A stretch of 64,000 nt of DNA from Arenibacter sp. F20364 (GTDB lineage: Bacteria > Bacteroidota > Bacteroidia > Flavobacteriales > Flavobacteriaceae), in contig NZ_JALKBD010000013.1 in the NCBI RefSeq assembly GCF_023015905.1, positions 1 to 64,000 of the forward strand, written 5' to 3'. This document shows positions 35,931 to 43,081 of the stretch, in pieces; position 1 is the stretch's first letter, and each line of letters begins with the position of its first letter. The notes beneath the pieces are model-generated. The model was not told where the DNA came from and did no database searches. It saw only the letters and a list, made by a program, of their open reading frames with translations. The position numbers and the translations under genes are program-made.

Positions 35931-36521
35931 TTAACGTGCTTTTTTCATATTGGGAAAGCGCATTCTATATTCCACCTTTATCTTTCCCTTGGAAATATTG
36001 GTCAACCTACCCTTTAAAAGGCGTTTTTTTAAGGAGGATAATTTATCGGTAAACAATATGCCCTCTATATGGTCATATTCATGTTGAATTACCCTGGCCA
36101 AAAGTCCATCGTAGGTTTCCTTATAGGATTTAAAATTTTCATCCATATAGGATATGGTAATGGTATCTTTTCTGGAAACGTCCTCCCGAACATCCGGAAT
36201 ACTAAGGCACCCCTCGTTAAAATCCCATTCCGTACCCGTCTCATCCTCTATACGGGCATTGATAAAAACTTTCCTAAACCCTTTCAATGCGTTTTGCTCC
36301 TCTTCCGTAAGCTCTTCATCCTCCGAAAATGGAGTGGTATCCACTAAAAACAACCTAATGGGAAGGCCAATCTGGGGTGCGGCCAAACCTACCCCATTGG
36401 CATTGTACATCGTGTCCCACATATTGGACACCAATTCCTCAAATTTGGGGTAATCCTGGTCTATATCATCCGCTACCTTTCTAAGTACCGGATCCCCGTA
36501 TGCAACTATAGGTAATATCAT
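35931..36521 (-). CDS. def: Peptide deformylase
   Basis: Removes the formyl group from the N-terminal methionine of new proteins. The three motifs are complete: GVGLAAPQIG (43-52), EGCLSIP (103-109, metal ligand Cys105) and HEYDH (147-151, two His ligands and the catalytic Glu). 196 residues is normal for type 1 enzymes. An insertion rich in Glu at about 66-80 (SEDEELTEEEQNALKG) is common in flavobacterial forms. The start codon lies 1 base after the ruvX stop. Confidence 0.96.
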   Translation of the reverse strand: MILPIVAYGDPVLRKVADDIDQDYPKFEELVSNMWDTMYNANGVGLAAPQIGLPIRLFLVDTTPFSEDEELTEEEQNALKGFRKVFINARIEDETGTEWDFNEGCLSIPDVREDVSRKDTITISYMDENFKSYKETYDGLLARVIQHEYDHIEGILFTDKLSSLKKRLLKGRLTNISKGKIKVEYRMRFPNMKKAR

Positions 36522-36522
36522 A

Positions 36523-36936
36523 CTACTGTTTTCTATTTAAATATGCCTGAAGGATAATAGTGGCGCTAATTTCATCCACTAAGGCCTTATCCCTTCTTTG
36601 TTTTTTATTTAGACCACTATCTATCATGGTCTGAAATGCCATTTTAGAGGTAAAGCGCTCGTCTTGGCGCTCTACCGGAATTTGTGGAAAAACACCTTCC
36701 AAAGTTCTCAAAAAAGGCTTGATCAACTCCTCGGATTCAGACGGAAGGTTGTTCATTTGTTTTGGCTCCCCGACCACAAATCTTTCCACCTTCTCTTCCT
36801 GAACATACTTCCTTAGGAAATTCAAAAGTTGCCTTGTATCAACGGTGGTCAGGCCAGAAGCTATTATTTGCAATTCATCCGTAACTGCAATTCCCGTCCG
36901 TACCTTTCCATAATCCAATGCTACAATCCTTCCCAC
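36523..36936 (-). CDS. ruvX: Putative Holliday junction resolvase RuvX (YqgF)
   Basis: 137 residues with an RNase H-like fold: GRIVALDYGKVRTGIAVTD with the first catalytic Asp, FVVGEPKQMNN, and a C-terminal KALVDEISATIILQAYL with the last acidic residue. The family acts in pre-16S rRNA processing and resolves junctions in some assays. I choose the GTG at 36936. The TTG at 36951 would sit inside the predicted -7 promoter box and would add five residues that the family lacks. Confidence 0.92.
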   Translation of the reverse strand: MGRIVALDYGKVRTGIAVTDELQIIASGLTTVDTRQLLNFLRKYVQEEKVERFVVGEPKQMNNLPSESEELIKPFLRTLEGVFPQIPVERQDERFTSKMAFQTMIDSGLNKKQRRDKALVDEISATIILQAYLNRKQ

Positions 36937-36948
36937 ACAAATTTTTTG

Positions 36949-36981
36949 CAAAAATAAGGGATAAATTGTTATAAGTGCAAA
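36949..36981 (-). promoter_or_regulatory. ruvX: Promoter of ruvX-def-DUF5606
   Basis: On the minus strand TTTG (36978-36981) is followed after 21 bases by TATTTTTG (36949-36956), close to the Bacteroidota consensus TTTG-N19-20-TAnnTTTG. Predicted leader is only a few bases before the GTG start. Confidence 0.5.
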
Positions 36982-37009
36982 AACAAAAGGTTAATTACCC
37001 ACTAGCTCT

Positions 37010-37017
37010 TATATTTG
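37010..37017 (+). promoter_or_regulatory. dapD: -7 box of the dapD operon
   Basis: TATATTTG is an exact TAnnTTTG match, 21 bases before the dapD ATG. It lies back to back with the ruvX promoter in a gap of about 100 bases. Confidence 0.48.
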
Positions 37018-37038
37018 CTAAAATTTGAATTATTTAAG

Positions 37039-37854
37039 ATGAAAGAACTAAGAAAAACAATAGAAACCGCTTGGGAAAATCGGGACCTACTTAAAGAAAC
37101 ACCAACTCAAACCGCTATAAGGGAAGTCATAGATCTTTTGGACAACGGTAAATTGCGCTGTGCAGAACCTACCACGGACGGTTGGCAGATAAATGAGTGG
37201 GTAAAAAAGGCTGTAGTACTTTATTTTCCGATACAAAAAATGGAAACCCTGGAAGCGGGAATCTTCGAATATCATGATAAAATGCCCTTAAAAAGAGGTT
37301 ATGCCGAAAAAGGAATACGCGTTGTTCCCAATGCGGTTGCCAGACACGGATCTTATATTTCCGCTGGTACTATTTTAATGCCTAGTTATGTAAATATCGG
37401 AGCCTATGTAGACGAGGGTACTATGGTAGACACTTGGGCAACCGTAGGTAGTTGTGCACAAATAGGAAAAAATGTCCACCTGAGTGGCGGTGTAGGAATT
37501 GGTGGGGTCCTCGAACCATTACAAGCAGCTCCTGTAATTATTGAAGACAATGCCTTTATTGGATCGAGATGTATTGTTGTGGAAGGTGTACGCGTAGAAA
37601 AGGAAGCCGTCTTGGGAGCAAATGTGGTACTTACAGGCTCAACAAAAATTATAGATGTTACGGGCGACAAACCAGTAGAACGAAAAGGATTGGTACCTGC
37701 AAGGTCTGTGGTTATCCCAGGAAGTTATACCAAAAAATTTCCGGCAGGTGATTATCAAGTGCCCTGTGCCTTGATCATTGGCACCCGAAAAGAGAGCACC
37801 AACAAAAAAACGTCCCTAAATGATGCTCTAAGGGAATACGACGTTGCCGTTTAA
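37039..37854 (+). CDS. dapD: 2,3,4,5-tetrahydropyridine-2,6-dicarboxylate N-succinyltransferase
   Basis: Succinyl transfer step of the lysine / meso-diaminopimelate pathway. Starts at the ATG at 37039 (MKELRKTIETAWENRD), matching the family; the frame extends 24 bases further without support. After the helical N-domain a left-handed beta-helix follows with hexapeptide repeats (PNAVARHGSYISAGTILMPS, then YVNIGAYVDEGTMVD). The signature GSCAQIGKNVHLSGGVGIGG is followed by EDNAFIGSRC. 271 residues is the standard length. The downstream HAD and LicD genes follow with gaps of 10 and 6 bases, so dapD may head that operon. Confidence 0.96.
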   Translation: MKELRKTIETAWENRDLLKETPTQTAIREVIDLLDNGKLRCAEPTTDGWQINEWVKKAVVLYFPIQKMETLEAGIFEYHDKMPLKRGYAEKGIRVVPNAVARHGSYISAGTILMPSYVNIGAYVDEGTMVDTWATVGSCAQIGKNVHLSGGVGIGGVLEPLQAAPVIIEDNAFIGSRCIVVEGVRVEKEAVLGANVVLTGSTKIIDVTGDKPVERKGLVPARSVVIPGSYTKKFPAGDYQVPCALIIGTRKESTNKKTSLNDALREYDVAV

Positions 37855-37864
37855 AATCTAAATA

Positions 37865-38245
37865 ATGAAAACAATTCTTGTAGATGCTTGGAACACATTT
37901 GTTACTATAAACGGGATAGATCGCGATTTGAAGGAATTGCTTGACGCTTTTCCCAATCCCAAAATCATCTTAACAAATGCCAATAAACAAGAATGTATTA
38001 CCTATGGAATTGTAAATATGCCTTATGAGGTCTTTAGTTTGGAACATAATCCCAACAAGACCGATAAGGCATATTTTCTTAAAATGCTGAATCACTTTAA
38101 TTTACAACCGGGTGATGTGCTTTATTTTGAACATAATGAAGATGCCAAAAACTCTGCAATTTCTGTAGGCATAAAGACCTATCACTATAAAAAAGAGGAC
38201 AATCTTGATGGGTTGGATACCTTCCTAAGAAATAATTTAGATTAA
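37865..38245 (+). CDS. Small HAD-like protein
   Basis: 126 residues resembling a minimal HAD-superfamily hydrolase without a cap: motif I at the N-terminus is VDAWNTF (Asp7, where DxDGT/DxWNT is expected), motif II is ILTNA, a Lys lies in NKTDKAYF, and motif IV is YFEHNEDAK. The second Asp of motif I is replaced by Trp, so phosphatase activity is uncertain. It precedes licD by 6 bases, suggesting a role in phosphorylated sugar or alditol metabolism. Function not proven. Confidence 0.7.
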   Translation: MKTILVDAWNTFVTINGIDRDLKELLDAFPNPKIILTNANKQECITYGIVNMPYEVFSLEHNPNKTDKAYFLKMLNHFNLQPGDVLYFEHNEDAKNSAISVGIKTYHYKKEDNLDGLDTFLRNNLD

Positions 38246-38251
38246 GCACAT

Positions 38252-38836
38252 ATGGCCTATAACATAACACTTGAAGGTAAGAATAAAGTTATAGCCGAAA
38301 GAATGCTTCAAAATGTAGCTACCCTATTCAACCAATGTAATATTGATTATTGGATCGAAGGAGGTACCTTATTAGGTATTAGAAGGGAGAACCGACTTTT
38401 ACCCTGGGACAATGATATTGATGTTTCCATTAACCACGATCAAATAGAAAAGCTAGAGGATTTTTACACTAAATTAAGGAATGCCGGATATAGAGTCAGG
38501 ACCAGATATTTTAATAGTACCACTGATTATTTTGCCAAGGGCGATATTCGAATGATCAAAATAAGGGAAAAACGATTTTTTGGACTTTTGAAAGGGGCGG
38601 TTTGTTTGGATGTTTTTATAAAATATCCCAAAAATGGAAATAGCTATTGGGAAATAGACAATAAGACCAAATATGTCCCTACGCAGTTCTACCAATCTTT
38701 TGGAAGCTTGGAATTTAAAGGCTTCCAGTATAAAACCCCCGCCCTAACGGACGAGTATCTTACCTACAGGTATGGAGACTGGCAAACACCTGTAAAGAAT
38801 TGGGATACTTCCAAGGATGACAATGCATTGGCCTAA
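38252..38836 (+). CDS. LicD family phosphotransferase
   Basis: 194 residues with the nucleotidyltransferase-fold LicD core: YWIEGGTLLGIRRENRLLPW, directly followed by DNDIDVSI, the metal-binding Asp pair. LicD proteins transfer phosphocholine or phospho-alditol groups from CDP-activated donors to glycans. The protein is shorter than Haemophilus LicD (about 265), but the core is whole. It ends with a 4-base overlap against the convergent TagD-like gene. Which group it transfers cannot be told. Confidence 0.85.
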   Translation: MAYNITLEGKNKVIAERMLQNVATLFNQCNIDYWIEGGTLLGIRRENRLLPWDNDIDVSINHDQIEKLEDFYTKLRNAGYRVRTRYFNSTTDYFAKGDIRMIKIREKRFFGLLKGAVCLDVFIKYPKNGNSYWEIDNKTKYVPTQFYQSFGSLEFKGFQYKTPALTDEYLTYRYGDWQTPVKNWDTSKDDNALA

Positions 38837-39471
38837 GACTCTATGGCCTGCAGTTGCAATGTTTCTTTTAGAATTGTACTGCTGACATTGGCCGTATAAG
38901 CCACGTATTCCACAGGGCATGTTGTTTTTGGAAACCTTCCTTTCCAATCATCCCCTACCGAGATGGCATCAATATTATATTCATCCACGATACGTTGTTT
39001 ATTTTTATCCACTTGGGGAATAACTTCATCTACATAACTAATGGCCTTTACCAATTTTATTCTTTCCTCGAACGGAATAACAGGCGGTCTACCTTTTTCT
39101 TTTGCTATAAGCTCATCTGTAGAAACACCTACTACTAGGTATCCACACATTTCTTTGGACTTTTTAAGAATGTTGAGATGTCCAAAGTGAAAAATATCAA
39201 AACATCCGGAAGTATACATTTTCTTATACTTTTTGATATTTTTTGCTCTCTTTACCTTTACGGCGAGGGTATTTCCTTTTTTAAGTTTTATGACATAATC
39301 ATTGTCATTAAAAAAGACACTTATATTTCTAACAATTTCCAACATTTCCGCTAGGGCATCTTTACATTCAGACTTACAACTGATCAATAGTTCTACACGA
39401 TCATCTTGGTCCACGTGAAAGTTCCAATTCGGATATTTTAATATTAGAATTTGTAGATAAGCCTCTGTCAT
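38833..39471 (-). CDS. TagD-like cytidylyltransferase with extra N-terminal domain
   Basis: 212 residues from the ATG at 39471; the frame extends 12 codons further. Residues about 85-212 form a glycerol-3-phosphate cytidylyltransferase-like domain: MYTSGCFDIFHFGHLNIL with the HxGH nucleotide site, STDELIAKEKGRPPVIPFEE, and the region AISVGDDWKGRF. It would make CDP-glycerol or a related CDP-alditol. Residues 1-80 are an unidentified alpha/beta segment, not part of TagD (about 129 residues). It faces licD with a 4-base overlap of the 3' ends. Confidence 0.85.
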   Translation of the reverse strand: MTEAYLQILILKYPNWNFHVDQDDRVELLISCKSECKDALAEMLEIVRNISVFFNDNDYVIKLKKGNTLAVKVKRAKNIKKYKKMYTSGCFDIFHFGHLNILKKSKEMCGYLVVGVSTDELIAKEKGRPPVIPFEERIKLVKAISYVDEVIPQVDKNKQRIVDEYNIDAISVGDDWKGRFPKTTCPVEYVAYTANVSSTILKETLQLQAIES

Positions 39472-39803
39472 ATAGTTATAAATCAGTAGAATAGTTAAAG
39501 CCAGCAAAGATAGTCAAACGTTTGGGAGTAAGAATTTATTGTCAATAAATAATTATTTTGGGATAAAACAGCCTCCTAAACTTGGAAATCATGAAAAATA
39601 GAATCTAAAAATTAATTATCCGTTATTAATGCACCATGGCATAATTTTACTGGCATCACTCACCGCCGAAGATAACCTTTTTAGATTTCGGGATACTTTA
39701 ATGGCATATTTTAAGTTATATATATAGTAGGATAAATTCCTACAATAAAGACGCAACTATTTATATAAAATACTATCTAAGCAATAGTCAAATATGTAAT
39801 TAC
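39472..39803. other. AT-rich intergenic region between divergent surface-glycan genes
   Basis: About 330 bases between the leftward cytidylyltransferase and the rightward GT2. No gene, tRNA or terminator seen. A small hairpin, GTAGGA / TCCTAC (39727-39743), is too weak to call. It probably carries both promoters, but no clean TAnnTTTG box stands out. Confidence 0.45.
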
Positions 39804-40598
39804 ATGCCCGATACCAAAGAAAAAATATCTGCTTTAATCATCACCTACAACGAAATGGGTTACATTCAAAAATGCATTGATTCAATTGATTTTGCGGATG
39901 AAATTATAGTTGTGGACTCCTATAGTACAGATGGTACTTATCAGTATCTGAGCGAACATCCCAAGGTAAAAGTTATCCAACATGAATTTGTGAATTACAC
40001 AGCCCAAAAATCCTTTGCCTTAACACAGGCCAGCCATGATTGGGTCCTTTTTCTGGACGCGGATGAAGTTGTTACAAATAAATTAAAGAAAGAGATCAAG
40101 GATAAGGCAAAAAAGGAATCTGATCATTGTGCGTACTGGTTTTATAGGAAATTCATGTTCCAAAACCGTCGTTTGCACTTCAGTGGCTGGCAAACCGATA
40201 AAAATTATCGACTTTTCAGAAAAAGTAAAGCTCGTTTTTGCAACAAAAAAATTGTTCACGAAACGCTTGTCGTTAATGGGACATCGGGAATATTACAGGA
40301 AAAATTGGTGCACTTTTGCTATAAGAACTATAACGACTACAAACAAAAAATGCTAAAATATGGGCGATTAAAAGCCAAAGAGGCATTTTATAAAGAAAAG
40401 AAGTTCTATTATCTTCCATTAATCTTTAAACCTATGTGGAAGTTTTTTCACAACTACGTTCTTAGACTTGGTTTTCTGGACGGAAAAAAAGGTATTACCG
40501 TGTGTTATTTAAATGCCTTGGGCGATTATGAAAGGTATAAGGAATTAAAGCGGCTTTGGAAAAAGAACGAACTTGCCCATTATCTGGCTATGCCATAA
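39804..40598 (+). CDS. Family 2 glycosyltransferase, WaaE/KdtX-like
   Basis: 264 residues. GT-A motifs: ISALIITYNEMGYI, ADEIIVVDSYSTDGT, KSFALTQASHDWVLFLDADE (metal-binding DxD), FSGWQTDKNYRLF and the C-terminal LDGKKGITVCYLNALGDYERY. This pattern is that of LPS inner-core beta-1,4-glucosyltransferases (WaaE/KdtX). It is closely similar, over half of positions by eye, to the C-terminal domain of the fusion protein at 43078. Ends with a 19-base overlap against the convergent GT2 gene. Confidence 0.9.
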   Translation: MPDTKEKISALIITYNEMGYIQKCIDSIDFADEIIVVDSYSTDGTYQYLSEHPKVKVIQHEFVNYTAQKSFALTQASHDWVLFLDADEVVTNKLKKEIKDKAKKESDHCAYWFYRKFMFQNRRLHFSGWQTDKNYRLFRKSKARFCNKKIVHETLVVNGTSGILQEKLVHFCYKNYNDYKQKMLKYGRLKAKEAFYKEKKFYYLPLIFKPMWKFFHNYVLRLGFLDGKKGITVCYLNALGDYERYKELKRLWKKNELAHYLAMP

Positions 40599-41404
40599 TG
40601 AGTCCAAGAACATCTGGAAATTCTGACCTCTTTTCTTATGGCCTTATTTTTAGTGATTGATTCAGAGGTCTTATATCCTCTTTTGTGATCTAAATGCACA
40701 CAAACGGCAGTATACCTCAACTGTTTGGCCTTTATACCACTGTTCCTCAATCTTTCTCCCAACTCCCTGTCTTGTCCCCCATATTGCATTCGTTCATCAA
40801 AACCGTTTACCTTAAGAATATCTCTTTTCCAACCAGAGGAGTTGTGACCGTTCCAACTGGCATTGGTGGGCGTAAGGGAATTTAAGACCTTGGAAACATA
40901 ACCCCTTACCATTAATTTACTGTTCTTGAATTTCTTGGGGATACCATTGGATGTAAGCCAATGTATATTAAAGCAATTTTGCCTTTCAATGTCTTCCTTA
41001 CCGATCAGGGTGGAAATATGCATGGGCAACATATAATATCCCCCGGATAAAAAGTAACCTGGCGCACAATTATGGAGGTGTACTTCCACAAAGTCATTTC
41101 TGGGAATACAGTCCCCATCTGTCATGATTATATATTCGGCACTGCAGGCCTTCAAAGCCTTATTCAATATTTTGGATTTTTGAAAACCCTCATCCTTCTG
41201 CCAAACATGAACAATTTGAAAAGAAACGGCATCCTCCATGACCCGAAGCAACTCCTTGGTCTTAGGACCGGAGCCATCGTCTGCAATGACCACCTCAAAA
41301 TTTTTAAAACTTTGGAAATGAAAACCCCAAAGCACCTTTTCCAACCATTCTTCGGAATTATAAGTACTTACAATAACAGATATCGAAGGGTTGACATTCT
41401 TCAC
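40580..41404 (-). CDS. Family 2 glycosyltransferase with galactosyltransferase-type C-terminus
   Basis: 274 residues from a GTG at 41404 (MKNVNPSISVIVSTYN). GT-A motifs: ISVIVSTYNSEEWL, VVIADDGSGPKT, YIIMTDGDCIPRNDF (DxD-type site) and the late NGFDERMQYGGQDRELGERL of the galactosyltransferase C-terminal family, which covers the acceptor loop. Probably adds a sugar to a surface glycan in the same locus. Its 3' end overlaps the WaaE-like gene by 19 bases; its 5' end is divergent from the TupA-like gene. Confidence 0.88.
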   Translation of the reverse strand: MKNVNPSISVIVSTYNSEEWLEKVLWGFHFQSFKNFEVVIADDGSGPKTKELLRVMEDAVSFQIVHVWQKDEGFQKSKILNKALKACSAEYIIMTDGDCIPRNDFVEVHLHNCAPGYFLSGGYYMLPMHISTLIGKEDIERQNCFNIHWLTSNGIPKKFKNSKLMVRGYVSKVLNSLTPTNASWNGHNSSGWKRDILKVNGFDERMQYGGQDRELGERLRNSGIKAKQLRYTAVCVHLDHKRGYKTSESITKNKAIRKEVRISRCSWTHYGIAR

Positions 41405-41432
41405 CCTCCAAAATTATAAACCTTTATTTACA

Positions 41433-41458
41433 TATCTTTGCGGCCTGCTTTATCTTTG
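41433..41458 (+). promoter_or_regulatory. Two -7 boxes before the TupA-like gene
   Basis: TATCTTTG occurs at 41433-41440 and again at 41451-41458, both exact TAnnTTTG matches. The second would give an almost leaderless mRNA for the ATG at 41468, the first a leader of about 20 bases. Confidence 0.45.
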
Positions 41459-41467
41459 CATTAGGTT

Positions 41468-42376
41468 ATGGTTAAAAAATTATTATTCGGACTTCTTAAG
41501 AAATTTAAATTTCTTCCCCAGAAGACCTTCGTTAAAATTTATTACGAATATTACTCCGGGAAAAAATTGGATTTTGACCAGCCGATCGAATTTTATGAAA
41601 AGATATCCTGGTACAAAGTTTTTTTCAGACCAAAAATATTAAATCAGCTTGTAGATAAATATGCCGTCAAATCTTATGTCGAGGACAAAATTGGAAAGCA
41701 GTTTTTAAATGAAACCTTGGCTGTTTATGAAAAAAGTTCGGAAGTTGATTTTGACAAATTACCCGATCAATTTGTAATCAAGGGTGTCCACGGCTATCAT
41801 TTCAACCTAATTGTAAAGGACAAAAAAAAACTCAATAGAATAAAGGCCAGGTTTCTGCTTAAAAAATGGATGTCCAAAAATCAATATTTCAGAGGCGGAA
41901 AAGAGTGGGCTTACAAAGATGTTAAACCAAGACTAATTGCAGAGAAATATCTAGCGGAATTGGGCAAGGAGGTATTGATCGATTACAAATTTTTTTGCTT
42001 TGATGGTATACCTAAATTCGTTCAAATAGACTTGGATAGAGGAAATACGAATTCTAGATGCTATTATGACATGGACTGGAAGAAACTAGAGCTGTATACC
42101 GAGAAAATTCCATTCTATCCGGAGGAAATTGAAAAGCCTGTAAACTTTGAGGAAATGAAAAATGTAGCCCAGCGATTGGCGGATAAGCTCCCATTTACCA
42201 GGGTAGACCTTTACTCCATAAATGAAAAAACATTGTTTGGTGAAATGACCTTTTACCCTTCTGATGCAAGGAACAGCTTTTTACCCGAGAAATACAACAA
42301 AATAATTGGTGATTACTTTGTTCTACCAGCGATTCCAAAAGGACAAAAATATATAACCAGTCTAGTTACGGACTAG
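41468..42376 (+). CDS. TupA-like ATP-grasp protein
   Basis: 302 residues of the ATP-grasp TupA family. The N-terminal region (FDQPIEFYEKISWYKVFF) and the core segments DQFVIKGVHG, RLIAEKYLAE, IDYKFFCFDGIPKFVQIDLDRG and FTRVDLYSINEKTLFGEMTF are characteristic; the last carries the metal ligands. Named after teichuronopeptide biosynthesis, these proteins are thought to ligate amino acids to sugar acids or glycans. First gene of an operon that continues through LicC-like, TagF-GT2, tsaC and cca genes, with gaps of 18, -4, 9 and 2 bases. Confidence 0.87.
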   Translation: MVKKLLFGLLKKFKFLPQKTFVKIYYEYYSGKKLDFDQPIEFYEKISWYKVFFRPKILNQLVDKYAVKSYVEDKIGKQFLNETLAVYEKSSEVDFDKLPDQFVIKGVHGYHFNLIVKDKKKLNRIKARFLLKKWMSKNQYFRGGKEWAYKDVKPRLIAEKYLAELGKEVLIDYKFFCFDGIPKFVQIDLDRGNTNSRCYYDMDWKKLELYTEKIPFYPEEIEKPVNFEEMKNVAQRLADKLPFTRVDLYSINEKTLFGEMTFYPSDARNSFLPEKYNKIIGDYFVLPAIPKGQKYITSLVTD

Positions 42377-42394
42377 CATTTAATTAAAAAACTC

Positions 42395-43081
42395 ATGAAA
42401 ATTGTCATTTTAGCAGCAGGTATTGGATCAAGACTGGGGAATCCCTTTCCCAAACCATTGACACCTTTAAAAAATGGAAAATGTATCATGGAGATGCAGG
42501 TCAACAATTTGGATGAAACCTTTAACATCCACGATGTAAATGTTGTTGTTGGTTTTAAAAAGGATTTAATAATGGAACGCTTTCCACAACTCACCTATAT
42601 TTACAATCCATTTTTTGATCAGACCAACACTTCCAAAAGCCTTTTAAAAGCCTTAATGAAAAGCAGGGACAAATCTGTACTTTGGCTTAATGGCGATGTT
42701 GTTTTTGACGCAAAACTATTGTCATTCTTAAAGCCTTATATAGATAAAAATCAATCGTTTGTAGCTGTAAACACCAGTAAAGTGGCAGATGAAGAAGTTA
42801 AGTACACTTTAAAAAACAATTTTATAGATCAACTATCCAAGACGGTGAAAAATGGACTTGGAGAAGCAGTGGGCATTAATTTCATCGCGGCCAAGGATAT
42901 AAACAGCTTTATCACAAGGCTAGAAGAATGTGATGACAATGATTATTTTGAAAGAGGGTTGGAAATGGCCATTGAAAAAGACGGCCTTAAAATTAGTGCC
43001 GTGGACATTTCCGATTACAACTGTATGGAAGTCGACTTTAAAGAAGATTTGGATAATGCCAATACCATATTTCGAAAATGA
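42395..43081 (+). CDS. LicC-like nucleotidyltransferase
   Basis: 228 residues, Rossmann-like nucleotidyltransferase: signature MKIVILAAGIGSRLGNPFPK with PLTPLKNGK, then SKSLLKALM, and a metal-binding Asp in VLWLNGDVVFD. It matches the group of choline-phosphate cytidylyltransferase LicC and short sugar-phosphate nucleotidyltransferases. With LicD and TagF-like enzymes nearby, CDP-choline, CDP-ribitol or a similar donor is the likely product. The stop overlaps the next start by 4 bases. Confidence 0.85.
   Translation: MKIVILAAGIGSRLGNPFPKPLTPLKNGKCIMEMQVNNLDETFNIHDVNVVVGFKKDLIMERFPQLTYIYNPFFDQTNTSKSLLKALMKSRDKSVLWLNGDVVFDAKLLSFLKPYIDKNQSFVAVNTSKVADEEVKYTLKNNFIDQLSKTVKNGLGEAVGINFIAAKDINSFITRLEECDDNDYFERGLEMAIEKDGLKISAVDISDYNCMEVDFKEDLDNANTIFRK

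Noticed and set aside
39727-39743. Small inverted repeat GTAGGA / TCCTAC upstream of the GT2 gene
   Set aside because: Only 6 bp in AT-rich DNA; likely chance.
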